DNA of 64,000 nt from Candidatus Poribacteria bacterium (GTDB lineage: Bacteria; Poribacteria; WGA-4E; UBA9662), in NCBI GenBank assembly GCA_012963885.1, contig DTUY01000018.1, positions 24,622-88,621 of the forward strand, in the 5' to 3' direction. This document shows, in pieces, positions 44,836 through 54,486 of the stretch (positions are counted from its first letter, which is position 1; every line of letters starts with the position of its first letter). The notes below the pieces were generated by a model, which saw nothing but the letters and a program-made list of their open reading frames with translations, was not told where the DNA came from and ran no database searches. Position numbers and translations under genes: made by a program.

Positions 44836-47268
44836 TCAGTGTGGTATTTTGGCCCTGTGAGCTCCAATACTTTTTGAGATGGCTGGTATTAAAATATTCG
44901 ATGTATTCTTTGAATAGTCGAAGATGGTAAAACCAGCAGATCCGAATTGTCGAGTGAGGTAGATTTGAGCAGCTACCTGATCAACAGGTAGGCTGAAAAT
45001 CGAGGCAGTCGCACCAATACCCGGGTAAACGGGAAAGTTTCTTGGAAGAATATTTTTGTGGTTCTGCACCATTTGGGAAAAATGGTCATTGTCGGCAGTA
45101 TAGTTCATTGGACAGAGGAAATCAACGTAACCGAGTTTAGCCCATTTGACCCAATCTTGTCCTATTGATTGAACACAATACGGGTAGTCGTTAAAAACAG
45201 CAGCTGAGATTTTCAGGTTAGGTCGAGTTAATTTTGCTTTTTCGCTGACTGCTTTAACGAGGATTGTAATCTGATCTGCCCGCCAAGCGATAAATTTCTT
45301 TCGCATTTCACCTGATTTCAAGACATTAGCCGGCCAATTTTTGACTTTCTGATTAATTGACCGGGTAAAACCTTGTCGGCAATTATCGCAGTAGCATCCA
45401 TCCGAACTTGGATACCGGATGTAATCGAAATGAATACCGTCGATATCATATTTCTTGGTTACTTCGATCAGACTATCTATCTCCAGTTTCCGGTTATCCT
45501 GATGTGATGGACAGAGCCAAAGAATCTCGGTGTTGGTTTTCGATTTTTGTAGTCGGTTTTCTTGACGTAACGTTTCCACAAATGATTTTGGCGCATTACT
45601 TAAATTCCAGTTTACTTTCCAAATATGTACCTCTAAACCATGTTTTCTGGCAGCCAATACACACTGACTGATCTGATCCCCGTAATGATCGAAAGTCCAG
45701 CTTCTCGGCAGAATATCGCTCGCGTAATGTGCAAGCCCCGCCCACAACATGTTGGGGAAAATCATGTTGAATCCGGCAGCGGCCAGTTCATAGGCGGAAC
45801 GATCCCAGTCACCGGGATACGCTCCTGTTCCAGAATGGTTCCAAATAGCGCGCCCTTCCACTGTTGGGTTGTCCTGTGAAAACAGGTAAGCTTGGGACAA
45901 CAGATCTCGAGCTTGCCCCGACATTTCAATTGCCGAGGCAATATTGCCGTTTTCATAATTCCTAATTGCGTTCTCGTGTATATTCTTGGCCCGATTTAGT
46001 AATTTCGTTGCTTCGCTTTTGCTAGATCTTTTAATAAACCTCTCCAGTTTATCTCTGTCAGTGAAATGGCCGACGCGCATCATGTTGCCAATTAAATGTT
46101 TAGCAATCATTTGATGTATGTTTGGGAAAAAATGACCGACAACAGCGGCTAACATTTGCTGTTTCTGGGCAAGGTCGTCGTTCAAGATTAGATGTGAGAA
46201 AAACGCTCCATATTTGCCGACGATCACAGCTGGATATTTACTTGGATTTCCTTCACTGTCGTACCATATACCGACCACACGACTTCGGTTATCTATTGGT
46301 TCCGCCACGGTAATATTCCATGATGCTTGCTTCACCGATTTGGGGAAGCCATGTTGCTCAGGAAACCGAATTTCAGCGAACTGTCCATCGTTTTCTTCCT
46401 GTACCCAGCCAGTGGGCCTGACCCCAATTAATTGGGCAACATTTTTATCTAACTTGTAAATAGCAAGAATTTTCCCCCCTGATACAATAAGCTCCTTCAA
46501 GGCAATGGCCAGTTTTGGAGACACTTTAGGATTCATAGGCAGAACAACGAATTTGTACTTATGTCTCACTAATAGATTGACTGATGGTGAATGGTCTGTT
46601 ACAGAATCGCTTAGTAGACCAATTGTTGCAAACATTCTGCTAAGAGTTTGGGCGAATTTCTTGGCTGTCTCAACTTCCTTTAATTGGCATCCTGATTTAG
46701 TGGTTGGTAAGATTATGGCAATTTGGCTACGCCGTGCCAATAACCGATCCAACACAAACTGGCAGTCCTCCTTTTGAGCGGACCAGGCGGAGAGCCGAAT
46801 ACCGGTGATGTTATGCCATCCATCTGGGTTTCCTTCTGGATGGAACTCCAACTTATTGAAAGTCAATCTCTGCCAGCCTAATTTAGCCATAGGTGAGTAA
46901 CAACCAAACCATCCATCACCACTTTTAAAGTAGAGAGTAAAGGCATGAAAAGCCCATGGTTCTAATAGAAAGATGTCAAGGGTGAAAGAACCGTACATAC
47001 TGAGGTCAAGTTCGATGTCTCGATCATAACTTACCCGCTGAATCCCCTGTGAAAAATGAGCGTTAGACTTCAATCCATAGCCATGACGAATAATTTTCAC
47101 TACGTCTGGCGGTTCACTCTGTACCCCTCGCCAAACCTTTTGTATTTTCAAGTTGGTTTCGTAGTCAAAGTCATCAATTACCATTTCAGTTGCAGTTGGA
47201 TCTGTTTCAATTGCGAAGCTTAAACGTACCAACGATAGGATGAAACATATGTATTTTAACAATTTCAC
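44836..47268 (-). CDS. Secreted GHL10-like glycoside hydrolase with accessory N-terminal domain
   Basis: 810 aa with a signal peptide (M-K-L-L-K-Y-I-C-F-I-L-S-L-V-R-L-S-F-A). The first 170 residues are a carbohydrate-binding-like beta sandwich (V-I-D-D-F-D-Y-E). A mid-region contains a GATase-like fold (V-S-G-G-K-I-L-A-I-Y). The C-terminal about 350 residues form a TIM barrel of the DUF187/GHL10 family, with G-L-E-V-H-I-W-K-V-N-W, D-I-D-G-I-H-F-D-Y-I-R-Y-P and D-F-L-C-P-M-N-Y-T. Such proteins are thought to hydrolyse polysaccharides, including peptidoglycan-like ones, but are poorly characterised. It stands alone. Confidence 0.85.
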   Translation of the reverse strand: MKLLKYICFILSLVRLSFAIETDPTATEMVIDDFDYETNLKIQKVWRGVQSEPPDVVKIIRHGYGLKSNAHFSQGIQRVSYDRDIELDLSMYGSFTLDIFLLEPWAFHAFTLYFKSGDGWFGCYSPMAKLGWQRLTFNKLEFHPEGNPDGWHNITGIRLSAWSAQKEDCQFVLDRLLARRSQIAIILPTTKSGCQLKEVETAKKFAQTLSRMFATIGLLSDSVTDHSPSVNLLVRHKYKFVVLPMNPKVSPKLAIALKELIVSGGKILAIYKLDKNVAQLIGVRPTGWVQEENDGQFAEIRFPEQHGFPKSVKQASWNITVAEPIDNRSRVVGIWYDSEGNPSKYPAVIVGKYGAFFSHLILNDDLAQKQQMLAAVVGHFFPNIHQMIAKHLIGNMMRVGHFTDRDKLERFIKRSSKSEATKLLNRAKNIHENAIRNYENGNIASAIEMSGQARDLLSQAYLFSQDNPTVEGRAIWNHSGTGAYPGDWDRSAYELAAAGFNMIFPNMLWAGLAHYASDILPRSWTFDHYGDQISQCVLAARKHGLEVHIWKVNWNLSNAPKSFVETLRQENRLQKSKTNTEILWLCPSHQDNRKLEIDSLIEVTKKYDIDGIHFDYIRYPSSDGCYCDNCRQGFTRSINQKVKNWPANVLKSGEMRKKFIAWRADQITILVKAVSEKAKLTRPNLKISAAVFNDYPYCVQSIGQDWVKWAKLGYVDFLCPMNYTADNDHFSQMVQNHKNILPRNFPVYPGIGATASIFSLPVDQVAAQIYLTRQFGSAGFTIFDYSKNTSNILIPAISKSIGAHRAKIPH

Positions 47269-47428
47269 TCCAGGATTTCAGCCTCTCAAGCGACGGAATC
47301 TTAACGTAAAAGCTTGGCACTGTCAAGCTAACTAAAGTGATACTTACCTTGGCCTGTCTGCGTTGATATGATGTAGAATACGTGTTATAATTGCATGCCA
47401 AAATTGAAACGAGTCATTAGTACCAAAC

Positions 47429-48079
47429 ATGTGGCAAAATAGAGTTAGAAGACAGGGATCTATTATTGTCATTTCCGGTCCATCCGGGGTGGGAAAGGGT
47501 AGTGTTATCGATTTGCTTTGTCAGCAAGATGAAAATCTTGTAAAGTCAATATCGGCGACCACTCGTACGCCACGTCCCCACGAAATTGACGGCGTTGATT
47601 ACCATTTCGTATCGGTTTCCAAGTTTAAAAATTTGATTAGCCGAAGCGGGTTGGTTGAATGGACACAATACGGTGAAAACTATTACGGTACTTTGAGATC
47701 GATGGTTGAATCAACAACCGCGTCCGGAAAAGATTTAATACTGGAAATTGATGTTGATGGTGTCATACAACTCCGAGAGCTTGGAATCGAAGGGACCTTT
47801 GTTTTTATTTTGCCACCGTCCACAGAGGTTTTAGCAAACCGACTTCGTGGTCGAGGAACAGAATCGCAAACTGAGATTGATCACCGCTTGGCACGTGCCA
47901 GAACCGAAGTTTATTTTGCCAAGGACTATGATTTCTGGGTGATTAATGCCGACAATCAAATAGGTCAAACCGTTTCGGAAATCCTTCAAGTTATTTATAC
48001 GGAACGACATCGAATCGATCAGGTGATACTGAAGCAAATCTATGACGTGTTTGATGCCATCATACCTGAAAACAGATAA
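47429..48079 (+). CDS. gmk: Guanylate kinase
   Basis: 216 aa. Converts GMP to GDP with ATP. The P-loop G-P-S-G-V-G-K-G is at 17-24, and S-A-T-T-R-T-P-R-P-H-E-I-D-G-V-D-Y is the GMP-binding part. First gene of a tight unit gmk-coaBC-rsmA-amidase. The usual rpoZ between gmk and coaBC is absent: only five bases separate the two. Confidence 0.95.
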   Translation: MWQNRVRRQGSIIVISGPSGVGKGSVIDLLCQQDENLVKSISATTRTPRPHEIDGVDYHFVSVSKFKNLISRSGLVEWTQYGENYYGTLRSMVESTTASGKDLILEIDVDGVIQLRELGIEGTFVFILPPSTEVLANRLRGRGTESQTEIDHRLARARTEVYFAKDYDFWVINADNQIGQTVSEILQVIYTERHRIDQVILKQIYDVFDAIIPENR

Positions 48080-48084
48080 ATACT

Positions 48085-49287
48085 TTGGAACTAAAGAACA
48101 AGAACATCATTTTAGGAGTATCCGGTTGCATCGCGGTTCACAAATCATTGGATGTCGCAAGTCAACTGGTGAAGCAAGGGGCGTCCGTTCATGTTGTGAT
48201 GACGTCAAACGCGACACGCATGGTTCAGCCGATACAATTCCAAGTCATATCCCGGAATCCTGTTCTCCTCAATCTTTACGATTCTAAGGACGATTGGCAA
48301 CCACCGCATATTAGTCTGGCTGATCTGGCTGACCTGCTTGTGGTTGCTCCTGCCACAGCCAATATTGTGGGTAAAATTGCTAATGGGATCGCAGATGATG
48401 CCCTTTCCACGGTAGCAATTTCAGTTCATTGCCCCGTACTGTTAGCTCCCGCCATGAACAGTTACATGTATCAAAACGCCTTTGTAGAAAAGAACCTGCA
48501 AAAGCTCAGGAAAAACGGTGTCAACCTGATTGAACCGGCAAGTGGTCTGCTTGCTTGTGGTCATGAAGGAATCGGCCGATTGGAGGATGTAGATGTTATC
48601 CTTGATCGAATTGTAAGTGTGCTGGTTCCTAAAAGGGATCTGGTTGGTAGAAAAGTGATTGTTACCGCTGGACCAACGCGCGAATATATTGATCCAATCC
48701 GATTTATCACCAATAGATCAAGTGGTCGGATGGGGTATGCTATTGCGGAAACGGCTATGGCCCGTGGAGCTAAAGTCACGCTGATTAGTGGTAAAACGCA
48801 TCTAGAAGCACCCGCTAACCTTGAATTCCGTCAAGTTGAAACAGCGGCCGAGATGAGAAAAGCGATTCTGGATGATTTTGATACGGCAGATGTCGTCATC
48901 ATGTCAGCGGCGGTAAGCGATTATCGTCCCAGTGAATATAGCTCAGTCAAAATAAAAAAGACCGAAGAACCAATGACAATCCCGCTGAGTCGAAATGCTG
49001 ATATTTTGTTAGATCTCGGCAACCGAAAAGATCCAGATCAACTCCTTATTGGTTTTGCTGCTGAAACGGACAATATTCTTCAGAATGCACAACAGAAACT
49101 TGTTAGCAAGAACCTCGATCTCATTATCGCAAACGATGTGTCTGCAGAAGGCGCTGGTTTTGAAGTAGACACAAATATCGTTAGCATCATTGATGGTGGT
49201 GGAAAGTGCGATCAGCTTCCTTTGATGTCAAAACATGATATTGCCGACCAGATTTTGAACCGTGTTGTTCAGCTTTTTCAGAAATGA
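48085..49287 (+). CDS. coaBC: Bifunctional phosphopantothenoylcysteine decarboxylase/synthetase
   Basis: 400 aa from TTG 48085, five bases after gmk. It makes 4'-phosphopantetheine for coenzyme A. The CoaC flavodoxin-like half has G-V-S-G-C-I-A-V-H-K-S, A-P-A-T-A-N, the P-A-M-N-S-Y-M-Y substrate motif and A-C-G-H-E-G-I-G-R with the active Cys. The CoaB half has V-T-A-G-P-T-R-E-Y-I-D-P and F-I-T-N-R-S-S-G-R-M-G. Its stop overlaps the rsmA start as ATGA. Confidence 0.95.
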   Translation: MELKNKNIILGVSGCIAVHKSLDVASQLVKQGASVHVVMTSNATRMVQPIQFQVISRNPVLLNLYDSKDDWQPPHISLADLADLLVVAPATANIVGKIANGIADDALSTVAISVHCPVLLAPAMNSYMYQNAFVEKNLQKLRKNGVNLIEPASGLLACGHEGIGRLEDVDVILDRIVSVLVPKRDLVGRKVIVTAGPTREYIDPIRFITNRSSGRMGYAIAETAMARGAKVTLISGKTHLEAPANLEFRQVETAAEMRKAILDDFDTADVVIMSAAVSDYRPSEYSSVKIKKTEEPMTIPLSRNADILLDLGNRKDPDQLLIGFAAETDNILQNAQQKLVSKNLDLIIANDVSAEGAGFEVDTNIVSIIDGGGKCDQLPLMSKHDIADQILNRVVQLFQK

Positions 49288-50138
49288 GCCTAAAACAAAA
49301 AGTTCGTGATTTTGTTTGTCATACTGGTAGGTATCCGAATAAGAGACTGGGGCAGAATTTTCTAATTGATGCCAATATTTTACCGAAGATTGTGTCCGAA
49401 GCAGATATAGAACCCGTAGACTTGGTGATTGAAATTGGCGCTGGACTGGGGTTTCTGACATCCGAAATTGTGAAGCGGGCTAACAAGACTGTCACTATTG
49501 AGATTGATAGTTTTTTGTGTGAAACGCTACGCCAGCAATTCTCGGATATTCCAGATTTTACGCTAGTTGAAGATGATGTTCTCCAATTGAACCTCTCCCG
49601 TTTTTTTTTAGGTTATGATCGAAAAAATGTAAAGATTATCGGTAATTTGCCCTATTATGCCTCCACACCAATTGTATGGAAACTGCTTAAATATAATCAA
49701 CACATCAGTTGTTGTTTGCTGATGTTTCAGACAGAGGTTGCTCGGCGTATCGTGGCATCACCAGGAAGTAAGGATTATGGCGCGTTGTCAATCGGTATCG
49801 ATTACTACGCAAAAGCTGAGGTGGTTCTGCATCTATCGCCCAATCAATTTTATCCAGTTCCGAAAGTAAGTTCTTCGCTAGTTAAACTCACTTTACGCCC
49901 CCAGCCCAAAGTTTTAGTAAAAGACGAGGTGTTGTTTTTTCAACTTGTACGTTCCGCTTTCCAGTTTAGACGTAAAATGTTACGGAACGCGATTGAAAAT
50001 GGTTGTATTAATCTTGATATGGAGCAAATGAATCGAGTATTTACAATTTTAAAAATTGATTCGAATCGGAGAGGCGAGACGTTATATATCTCGGAATTTG
50101 CTGAAATTGCTAATACTTTCACCGCAACAACAGGTTAA
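49284..50138 (+). CDS. rsmA: 16S rRNA (adenine1518/1519-N6)-dimethyltransferase
   Basis: 284 aa, also called KsgA. It dimethylates two adenines in helix 45 of 16S rRNA. Visible motifs are R-L-G-Q-N-F-L-I-D, the S-adenosylmethionine site E-I-G-A-G-L-G-F-L-T, and catalytic I-G-N-L-P-Y-Y. It overlaps coaBC by four bases, and the amidase starts at the very next base after its TAA. Confidence 0.95.
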   Translation: MSLKQKVRDFVCHTGRYPNKRLGQNFLIDANILPKIVSEADIEPVDLVIEIGAGLGFLTSEIVKRANKTVTIEIDSFLCETLRQQFSDIPDFTLVEDDVLQLNLSRFFLGYDRKNVKIIGNLPYYASTPIVWKLLKYNQHISCCLLMFQTEVARRIVASPGSKDYGALSIGIDYYAKAEVVLHLSPNQFYPVPKVSSSLVKLTLRPQPKVLVKDEVLFFQLVRSAFQFRRKMLRNAIENGCINLDMEQMNRVFTILKIDSNRRGETLYISEFAEIANTFTATTG

Positions 50139-51560
50139 ATGAAGAGAATTGTCTGTTTCTATATCCTTCCTTTGGTTACTCTCTGTTTGTCATGCGTGAA
50201 TTCGATAAATACGCAAAGGGCTTTTCAGCAAGCATCCTTGAAGCATGACCGGATGGTGCAGGAACCAACGAGTACTTCGGAGTTTAAATGGCATTTACTG
50301 ATCGGTGAGTTTGAGCGTATTCTTGAAGCAGAACCCAACGGTGAGATGGCTGATGACACGAGATGGGCAATCGCTTCCTGTTGGATGTGGCTCGCTCAAT
50401 CGGAGGGAGAATCAACTGAAGGATCAAGGCAGCGCGCAATAGAAGCATTTAATCAGTTGATTACCAATCACTTGGATTCTGAATATATTCCCGAAGCATA
50501 TTTCTGGTTGGGATGTTGCTATCGCGATATTAAAGACCCTGATCAAGCAGAATTGAAATTTCAGACGGTTTTGGATCAGTATCCAAATCATCAGATTGTA
50601 CAGAATACACGATTGGAGTTAGAAAGACTTGCAACCTCTAAAATTGAGTCGAAACTGGAACAGAAAGTACAATTTTTCTTGCCGACATCACAGCCAAGGA
50701 ATGAAGAGCTGGTAGTGAGTTCTTCTCTGCCAGATGTGTCCTTAACTAAGTCTGTAGCCAGTACCTCGACTATAGAACCTGAAGTCTCACCAGAAGATGG
50801 GAACGGCACCCCTGAAATTGAATCAGCTAATCTAGTAGAGGTATCGCCTAAGATAATCGAGGATCCTTCACTGGTACAACAACTTGGATTAAACGTACGA
50901 AAAATTGTTATAGATCCTGGTCATGGATCAAAAGATCCAGGTGCTGTTAGCAGTTTCGGAAAAGAGAAATCAGTTGTCTTGAGTTTATCCAAGATTCTGC
51001 GTAATTTGTTGGTCAACAAAGGGTATGACGTACGCATGACACGCGAAGCCGACAGATTTATTCCACTTCAGGACCGACCGGAATTTGCAAACAATCAAGG
51101 GGCAGATCTCTTTCTCAGTATTCATGTGAACGCACACAAAAATCCAAAAGTGTCTGGAATTGAAACCTATTATCTGGCGTTAGCCTCGGACGCGTCCGCC
51201 AGTGAGACGGCTGCACGTGAAAACGTAGGAGCAAGCTATAGCATTCAGGAATTAGACTTGTTAGTATCTAAAATTTTGCACGAAAGTAAAAGTGAGGAAA
51301 GTCAACGTCTGGCAGAGTGTGTGCAGTCGGAGTTAATTTACACAACAGGCTTGGTAAATCGTGGCGTCAAACACGCACCATTCGTTGTTCTTATTGGTAC
51401 AAAGGTTCCGGCAATTTTGATTGAAATTGGGTTTCTATCAAATGAAATTGAAGCCAAGCAACTTATCACGGTCGAGTATCAGCAGAAACTTGCTGCAGCA
51501 ATCGTTTCCGGAGTAGAAGATTATGTTGCCAACGTGCCAAAAATTACAAAGAAGAAATAA
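50139..51560 (+). CDS. N-acetylmuramoyl-L-alanine amidase (Amidase_3), exported, with TPR segment
   Basis: 473 aa. The N-terminus M-K-R-I-V-C-F-Y-I-L-P-L-V-T-L-C-L-S-C is an export signal and possibly lipoprotein-like. Residues about 60-180 hold TPR/tol-pal-type repeats (A-Y-F-W-L-G-C-C-Y-R-D). A Ser/Thr/Glu-rich linker follows, then the zinc amidase: V-I-D-P-G-H-G-S-K-D-P-G-A, a likely Glu in K-E-K-S-V, D-L-F-L-S-I-H-V-N-A-H, and I-L-I-E-I-G-F-L-S-N. It cuts peptide stems from peptidoglycan, probably during cell separation. Operon position after rsmA is tight. Confidence 0.9.
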   Translation: MKRIVCFYILPLVTLCLSCVNSINTQRAFQQASLKHDRMVQEPTSTSEFKWHLLIGEFERILEAEPNGEMADDTRWAIASCWMWLAQSEGESTEGSRQRAIEAFNQLITNHLDSEYIPEAYFWLGCCYRDIKDPDQAELKFQTVLDQYPNHQIVQNTRLELERLATSKIESKLEQKVQFFLPTSQPRNEELVVSSSLPDVSLTKSVASTSTIEPEVSPEDGNGTPEIESANLVEVSPKIIEDPSLVQQLGLNVRKIVIDPGHGSKDPGAVSSFGKEKSVVLSLSKILRNLLVNKGYDVRMTREADRFIPLQDRPEFANNQGADLFLSIHVNAHKNPKVSGIETYYLALASDASASETAARENVGASYSIQELDLLVSKILHESKSEESQRLAECVQSELIYTTGLVNRGVKHAPFVVLIGTKVPAILIEIGFLSNEIEAKQLITVEYQQKLAAAIVSGVEDYVANVPKITKKK

Positions 51561-52152
51561 TTTTTTCGATGGTTATTGCACTACCTTGCCAACTTCTCCT
51601 GACATTGTGCTTAAAATACGGGAAGGTCATTACGCGTTACGTTTGATAAACGAGATCCAACCCACACTCAAAGCTGGAGGCATAGCCAAATTTTCGTTCC
51701 TGGACGAATAGAAGATGATTGTGAGGAAGCGCGGCGTTAGAAGATGAATTTGCTTTGAGTGATGGGGCCTTTAGACAATTTGAAAGAGCTAGCCAAAGAT
51801 CTGGTAGTAGAAAAGCTTGGTTTTTGGAATAATAAATCTGGGAATCAAGCTAGATTAACGCAATTTTAAAACATCTGATAATCACTTATCTAATGGGTGC
51901 AAGGAATTCTGGATTGGGTCCTTGTTTTACCGATTTCCTAACTTTTAGTGGAATCAGTTCTGGGGTATGTAGAGGGCGTTTATTCGGAAAAAGGTAATCC
52001 AAACTAATGGTAAAATCAATATCTGAATTGTGTCATATTAAGAAAACCGAACGCGACCAATTTTGTGTCTATTTCCAGAATACTCGAAATTTTGTTTTTG
52101 AACCTAGTATCAAGACACTTTGAAGACTTCGTAACTTGAATGGAGATATAAA
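51561..52152. other. Intergenic region without a recognised gene
   Basis: The stretch lies between the amidase stop and the cupin start. Short frames such as 51598-51711 (D-I-V-L-K-I-R-E-G-H-Y-A-L-R-L) look protein-like but lack a ribosome-binding site and stop early. They may be decayed gene remnants. I could not identify a family. Confidence 0.5.
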
Positions 52153-52902
52153 ATGCACCTTCGTTATGCAGATCTTTCACTTCCTCAGTCTCTACCTAAC
52201 GGAAAAGTTCTTGTTTACCCAACTATAAATCAAGACTGCCGGACGCTTAATCATTTTAATCGACGGGCGCTGAATTCTGGTTGTAGTACTTCCGATTTTA
52301 TCCATCCGTCTGTTGAATCTTTTTGGGTCATTATCAGTGGTACAGGTACGATGAAACTTGGTTCTGAAACTTTTACCGTTCAGCCGCGTAGTCTAATTAT
52401 TATCCCGCCTGATGTTCCGCATTCTCTGGTTGCAGACCAATCACCTATTGACTGGTTCGACTTGTCGTTCCATTCAGCCGTTTGGAAAACAGCCGCTAAA
52501 GCGTTACTGGATGGTATTGGAGAACCACATGGAGATCATATTCAAGGCCAACCAATGTTGATTGAAGGGGAAAAACTGCCACCGCAAGAGGGCAACACAT
52601 GTTACAGATATCCTCATGCGCGTCCGCATTCGACTTTGGATCACTGGGATCAGAATAGCAATGAACCTGGGACTCGTGCAGCCGACCATGTTCATGAAGA
52701 GCACGAAGAGTTTTGGTATATCCATCAAGGTTCTGGGTATGTTGAACAGGATGACCGGATTTTTACCGTTACGGCTGGGGACCTAATTGGACATCCGCCC
52801 GGAGTGCATCATACACTGGTTGCTGATAAGGAACCAATCCGTTGGTACTGTTTCTGCATGAACCGATGGTTAATGCCACTGGTGAGTGACGTTCTGGTTT
52901 AG
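52153..52902 (+). CDS. Double-cupin protein
   Basis: 249 aa with two cupin folds. The first has W-V-I-I-S-G-T-G-T-M-K-L-G and I-I-I-P-P-D-V-P-H-S. The second has the fuller metal motif H-V-H-E-E-H-E-E-F-W-Y-I and G-H-P-P-G-V-H-H-T-L. The metal-binding residues are clearly complete only in the second cupin. Probably a dioxygenase, isomerase or sugar-binding protein of the catabolic island. ATG follows GGAG. Function not defined. Confidence 0.8.
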   Translation: MHLRYADLSLPQSLPNGKVLVYPTINQDCRTLNHFNRRALNSGCSTSDFIHPSVESFWVIISGTGTMKLGSETFTVQPRSLIIIPPDVPHSLVADQSPIDWFDLSFHSAVWKTAAKALLDGIGEPHGDHIQGQPMLIEGEKLPPQEGNTCYRYPHARPHSTLDHWDQNSNEPGTRAADHVHEEHEEFWYIHQGSGYVEQDDRIFTVTAGDLIGHPPGVHHTLVADKEPIRWYCFCMNRWLMPLVSDVLV

Positions 52903-53016
52903 GTCTAATTCTGACAGTCTTAATTCGAAAACTTGCAGATCGACTAATGTGTTGTTATATGACCGACAGCCTGCCAAAATCTGAACTGGCAATGTAGTTT
53001 AAGCCTCATGGTTTTA

Positions 53017-54003
53017 CTATTTGTCCGTCAAATGCCGAAGAAAGAATGAAACCAGTGTTTCCTGTTTTTCTTTATCTGGTGCGATTCCGAGTTCTTTGGC
53101 GTACACTACGGCTTCCAACCCAACTTCTTCCGCCCGCGTTTTTAAAGCAACTGCGTGGAGAGGATGATGGAGCAAATGACCAAGACCCTCGGGTGTTCCA
53201 CCACGCATCCCGTTAGAAACATAAATAGGTGGATCATCCAACGACATTAAACCGAGAAGGTCCACATTTTTTCGGATTTTTGAGTCTAACTCTTTGTTGG
53301 GTGAATCCGTATCTTGCAGAGCGTTGAGAAGCGCATCTTGCAACCCATGAGCACTGAGAAACATGAGAAGTAGTTCCGAACTAACCGGAATCTGAAGAAT
53401 TTCTGGCCACTTTAGGATATCATAGGTGGCTTGGGTGGCAAACGCACCAGCCACTTTCAACCGGGTAGATTCCCTTAAAACTGGGTCTGAATGATTCGGA
53501 TCAGACATATCAGGTTGAAAAGCAAGCCAGAGTGAAGTACCCGCACCAGCAGAGTTTCCATAAGCACCAATCCTGCTTTTGTCAAGATTCCACTCATCAG
53601 CTTTACTACGAATGAACTGTAATGACCGTTTGGCGTCACCAAGGCATGTCATCACGGAACGAGCATCAGTATATTTCATATACCTATAGTTGATTGTTGC
53701 AAAGGAAACTCCTGCATCTAAAAATCGGGGTATATTCTTTGATTCATACACTTCAGACTTGTCACCTCCGGAAAAACCACCACCGTGAATAAAAACAACA
53801 ATTGGTGTTGGAACATCACTATCTGCCAGCCAAACATCAAGTAAATTTCTTTCATGTGAACCATATTTGACATCTGTGAATGTAGCTGGCACTCCATTAA
53901 GGTTGATAGCTGGTGGTAAATCTTTGCTATCTAAATACGGTGTTTGAATCAACATGCTGATTAACATGCAGGTTAAAATTAAAAAAAGTACCTTGTATTT
54001 CAT
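53017..54003 (-). CDS. Exported alpha/beta hydrolase (BD-FAE-type esterase)
   Basis: 328 aa with a signal peptide. The oxyanion motif H-G-G-G is at 73-76 in V-F-I-H-G-G-G-F, and the nucleophile Ser151 is in G-N-S-A-G. A late H-H-P-L-H-A supplies the His. The family contains feruloyl and acetyl-xylan esterases and related lipases, so it may deacetylate plant-type or algal polysaccharide, consistent with the nearby sulfatase. ATG follows AGGAG. Confidence 0.85.
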   Translation of the reverse strand: MKYKVLFLILTCMLISMLIQTPYLDSKDLPPAINLNGVPATFTDVKYGSHERNLLDVWLADSDVPTPIVVFIHGGGFSGGDKSEVYESKNIPRFLDAGVSFATINYRYMKYTDARSVMTCLGDAKRSLQFIRSKADEWNLDKSRIGAYGNSAGAGTSLWLAFQPDMSDPNHSDPVLRESTRLKVAGAFATQATYDILKWPEILQIPVSSELLLMFLSAHGLQDALLNALQDTDSPNKELDSKIRKNVDLLGLMSLDDPPIYVSNGMRGGTPEGLGHLLHHPLHAVALKTRAEEVGLEAVVYAKELGIAPDKEKQETLVSFFLRHLTDK

Positions 54004-54486
54004 TTATTGTTTCTCCTAGTTTTGGCGTGTTTTTTTGAAATGTTCAGGATGTCAAACAGATGACAAGATATAAACTATAACCCGCCATCATCAGTCCTAA
54101 TATGGCTCAGTCAGCAAGTGAAATAGTTAAACTATTATTTATTATCTATGTTCGGACGTTTAGAAGATAATTAAGAATGTGCCTTTTGCCTGAGAAGTTG
54201 CGTAATCTTATTATGTCTTTGTGTTTGTCAAAGAAAACAAGCTGACTACGTAAACGTTAATCCAGTAGAATTAAGTAATCTGGCATAATGTATCTGTGAA
54301 GTCTTTCCTTGCGGCGGGATTGTCTGCGCCTATGATAAACATATACAGATCAACAAAAGCATATCTCGCGTATCATTTTTCTGTAATTGTAGTTGTAGTT
54401 GATTTTCCAAGTTCAAATCGGTGTGAGTGATGTTGGGGGCGTAAGCTTCTCGCTATCAGTCTCGATGGCATTGTCTCTGAAGATTT
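54004..54486. other. Intergenic region, no gene recognised
   Basis: The stretch lies between the esterase start and the sulfatase stop. It includes the ribosome-binding site of the esterase near 54004-54020. A 63-codon plus frame (54399-54590) runs into the sulfatase stop and lacks a ribosome-binding site. Confidence 0.55.

Noticed and set aside
51523..51711. 62-codon plus-strand ORF overlapping the amidase end
   Set aside because: It starts inside the amidase gene in another frame and has no recognised family or ribosome-binding site.
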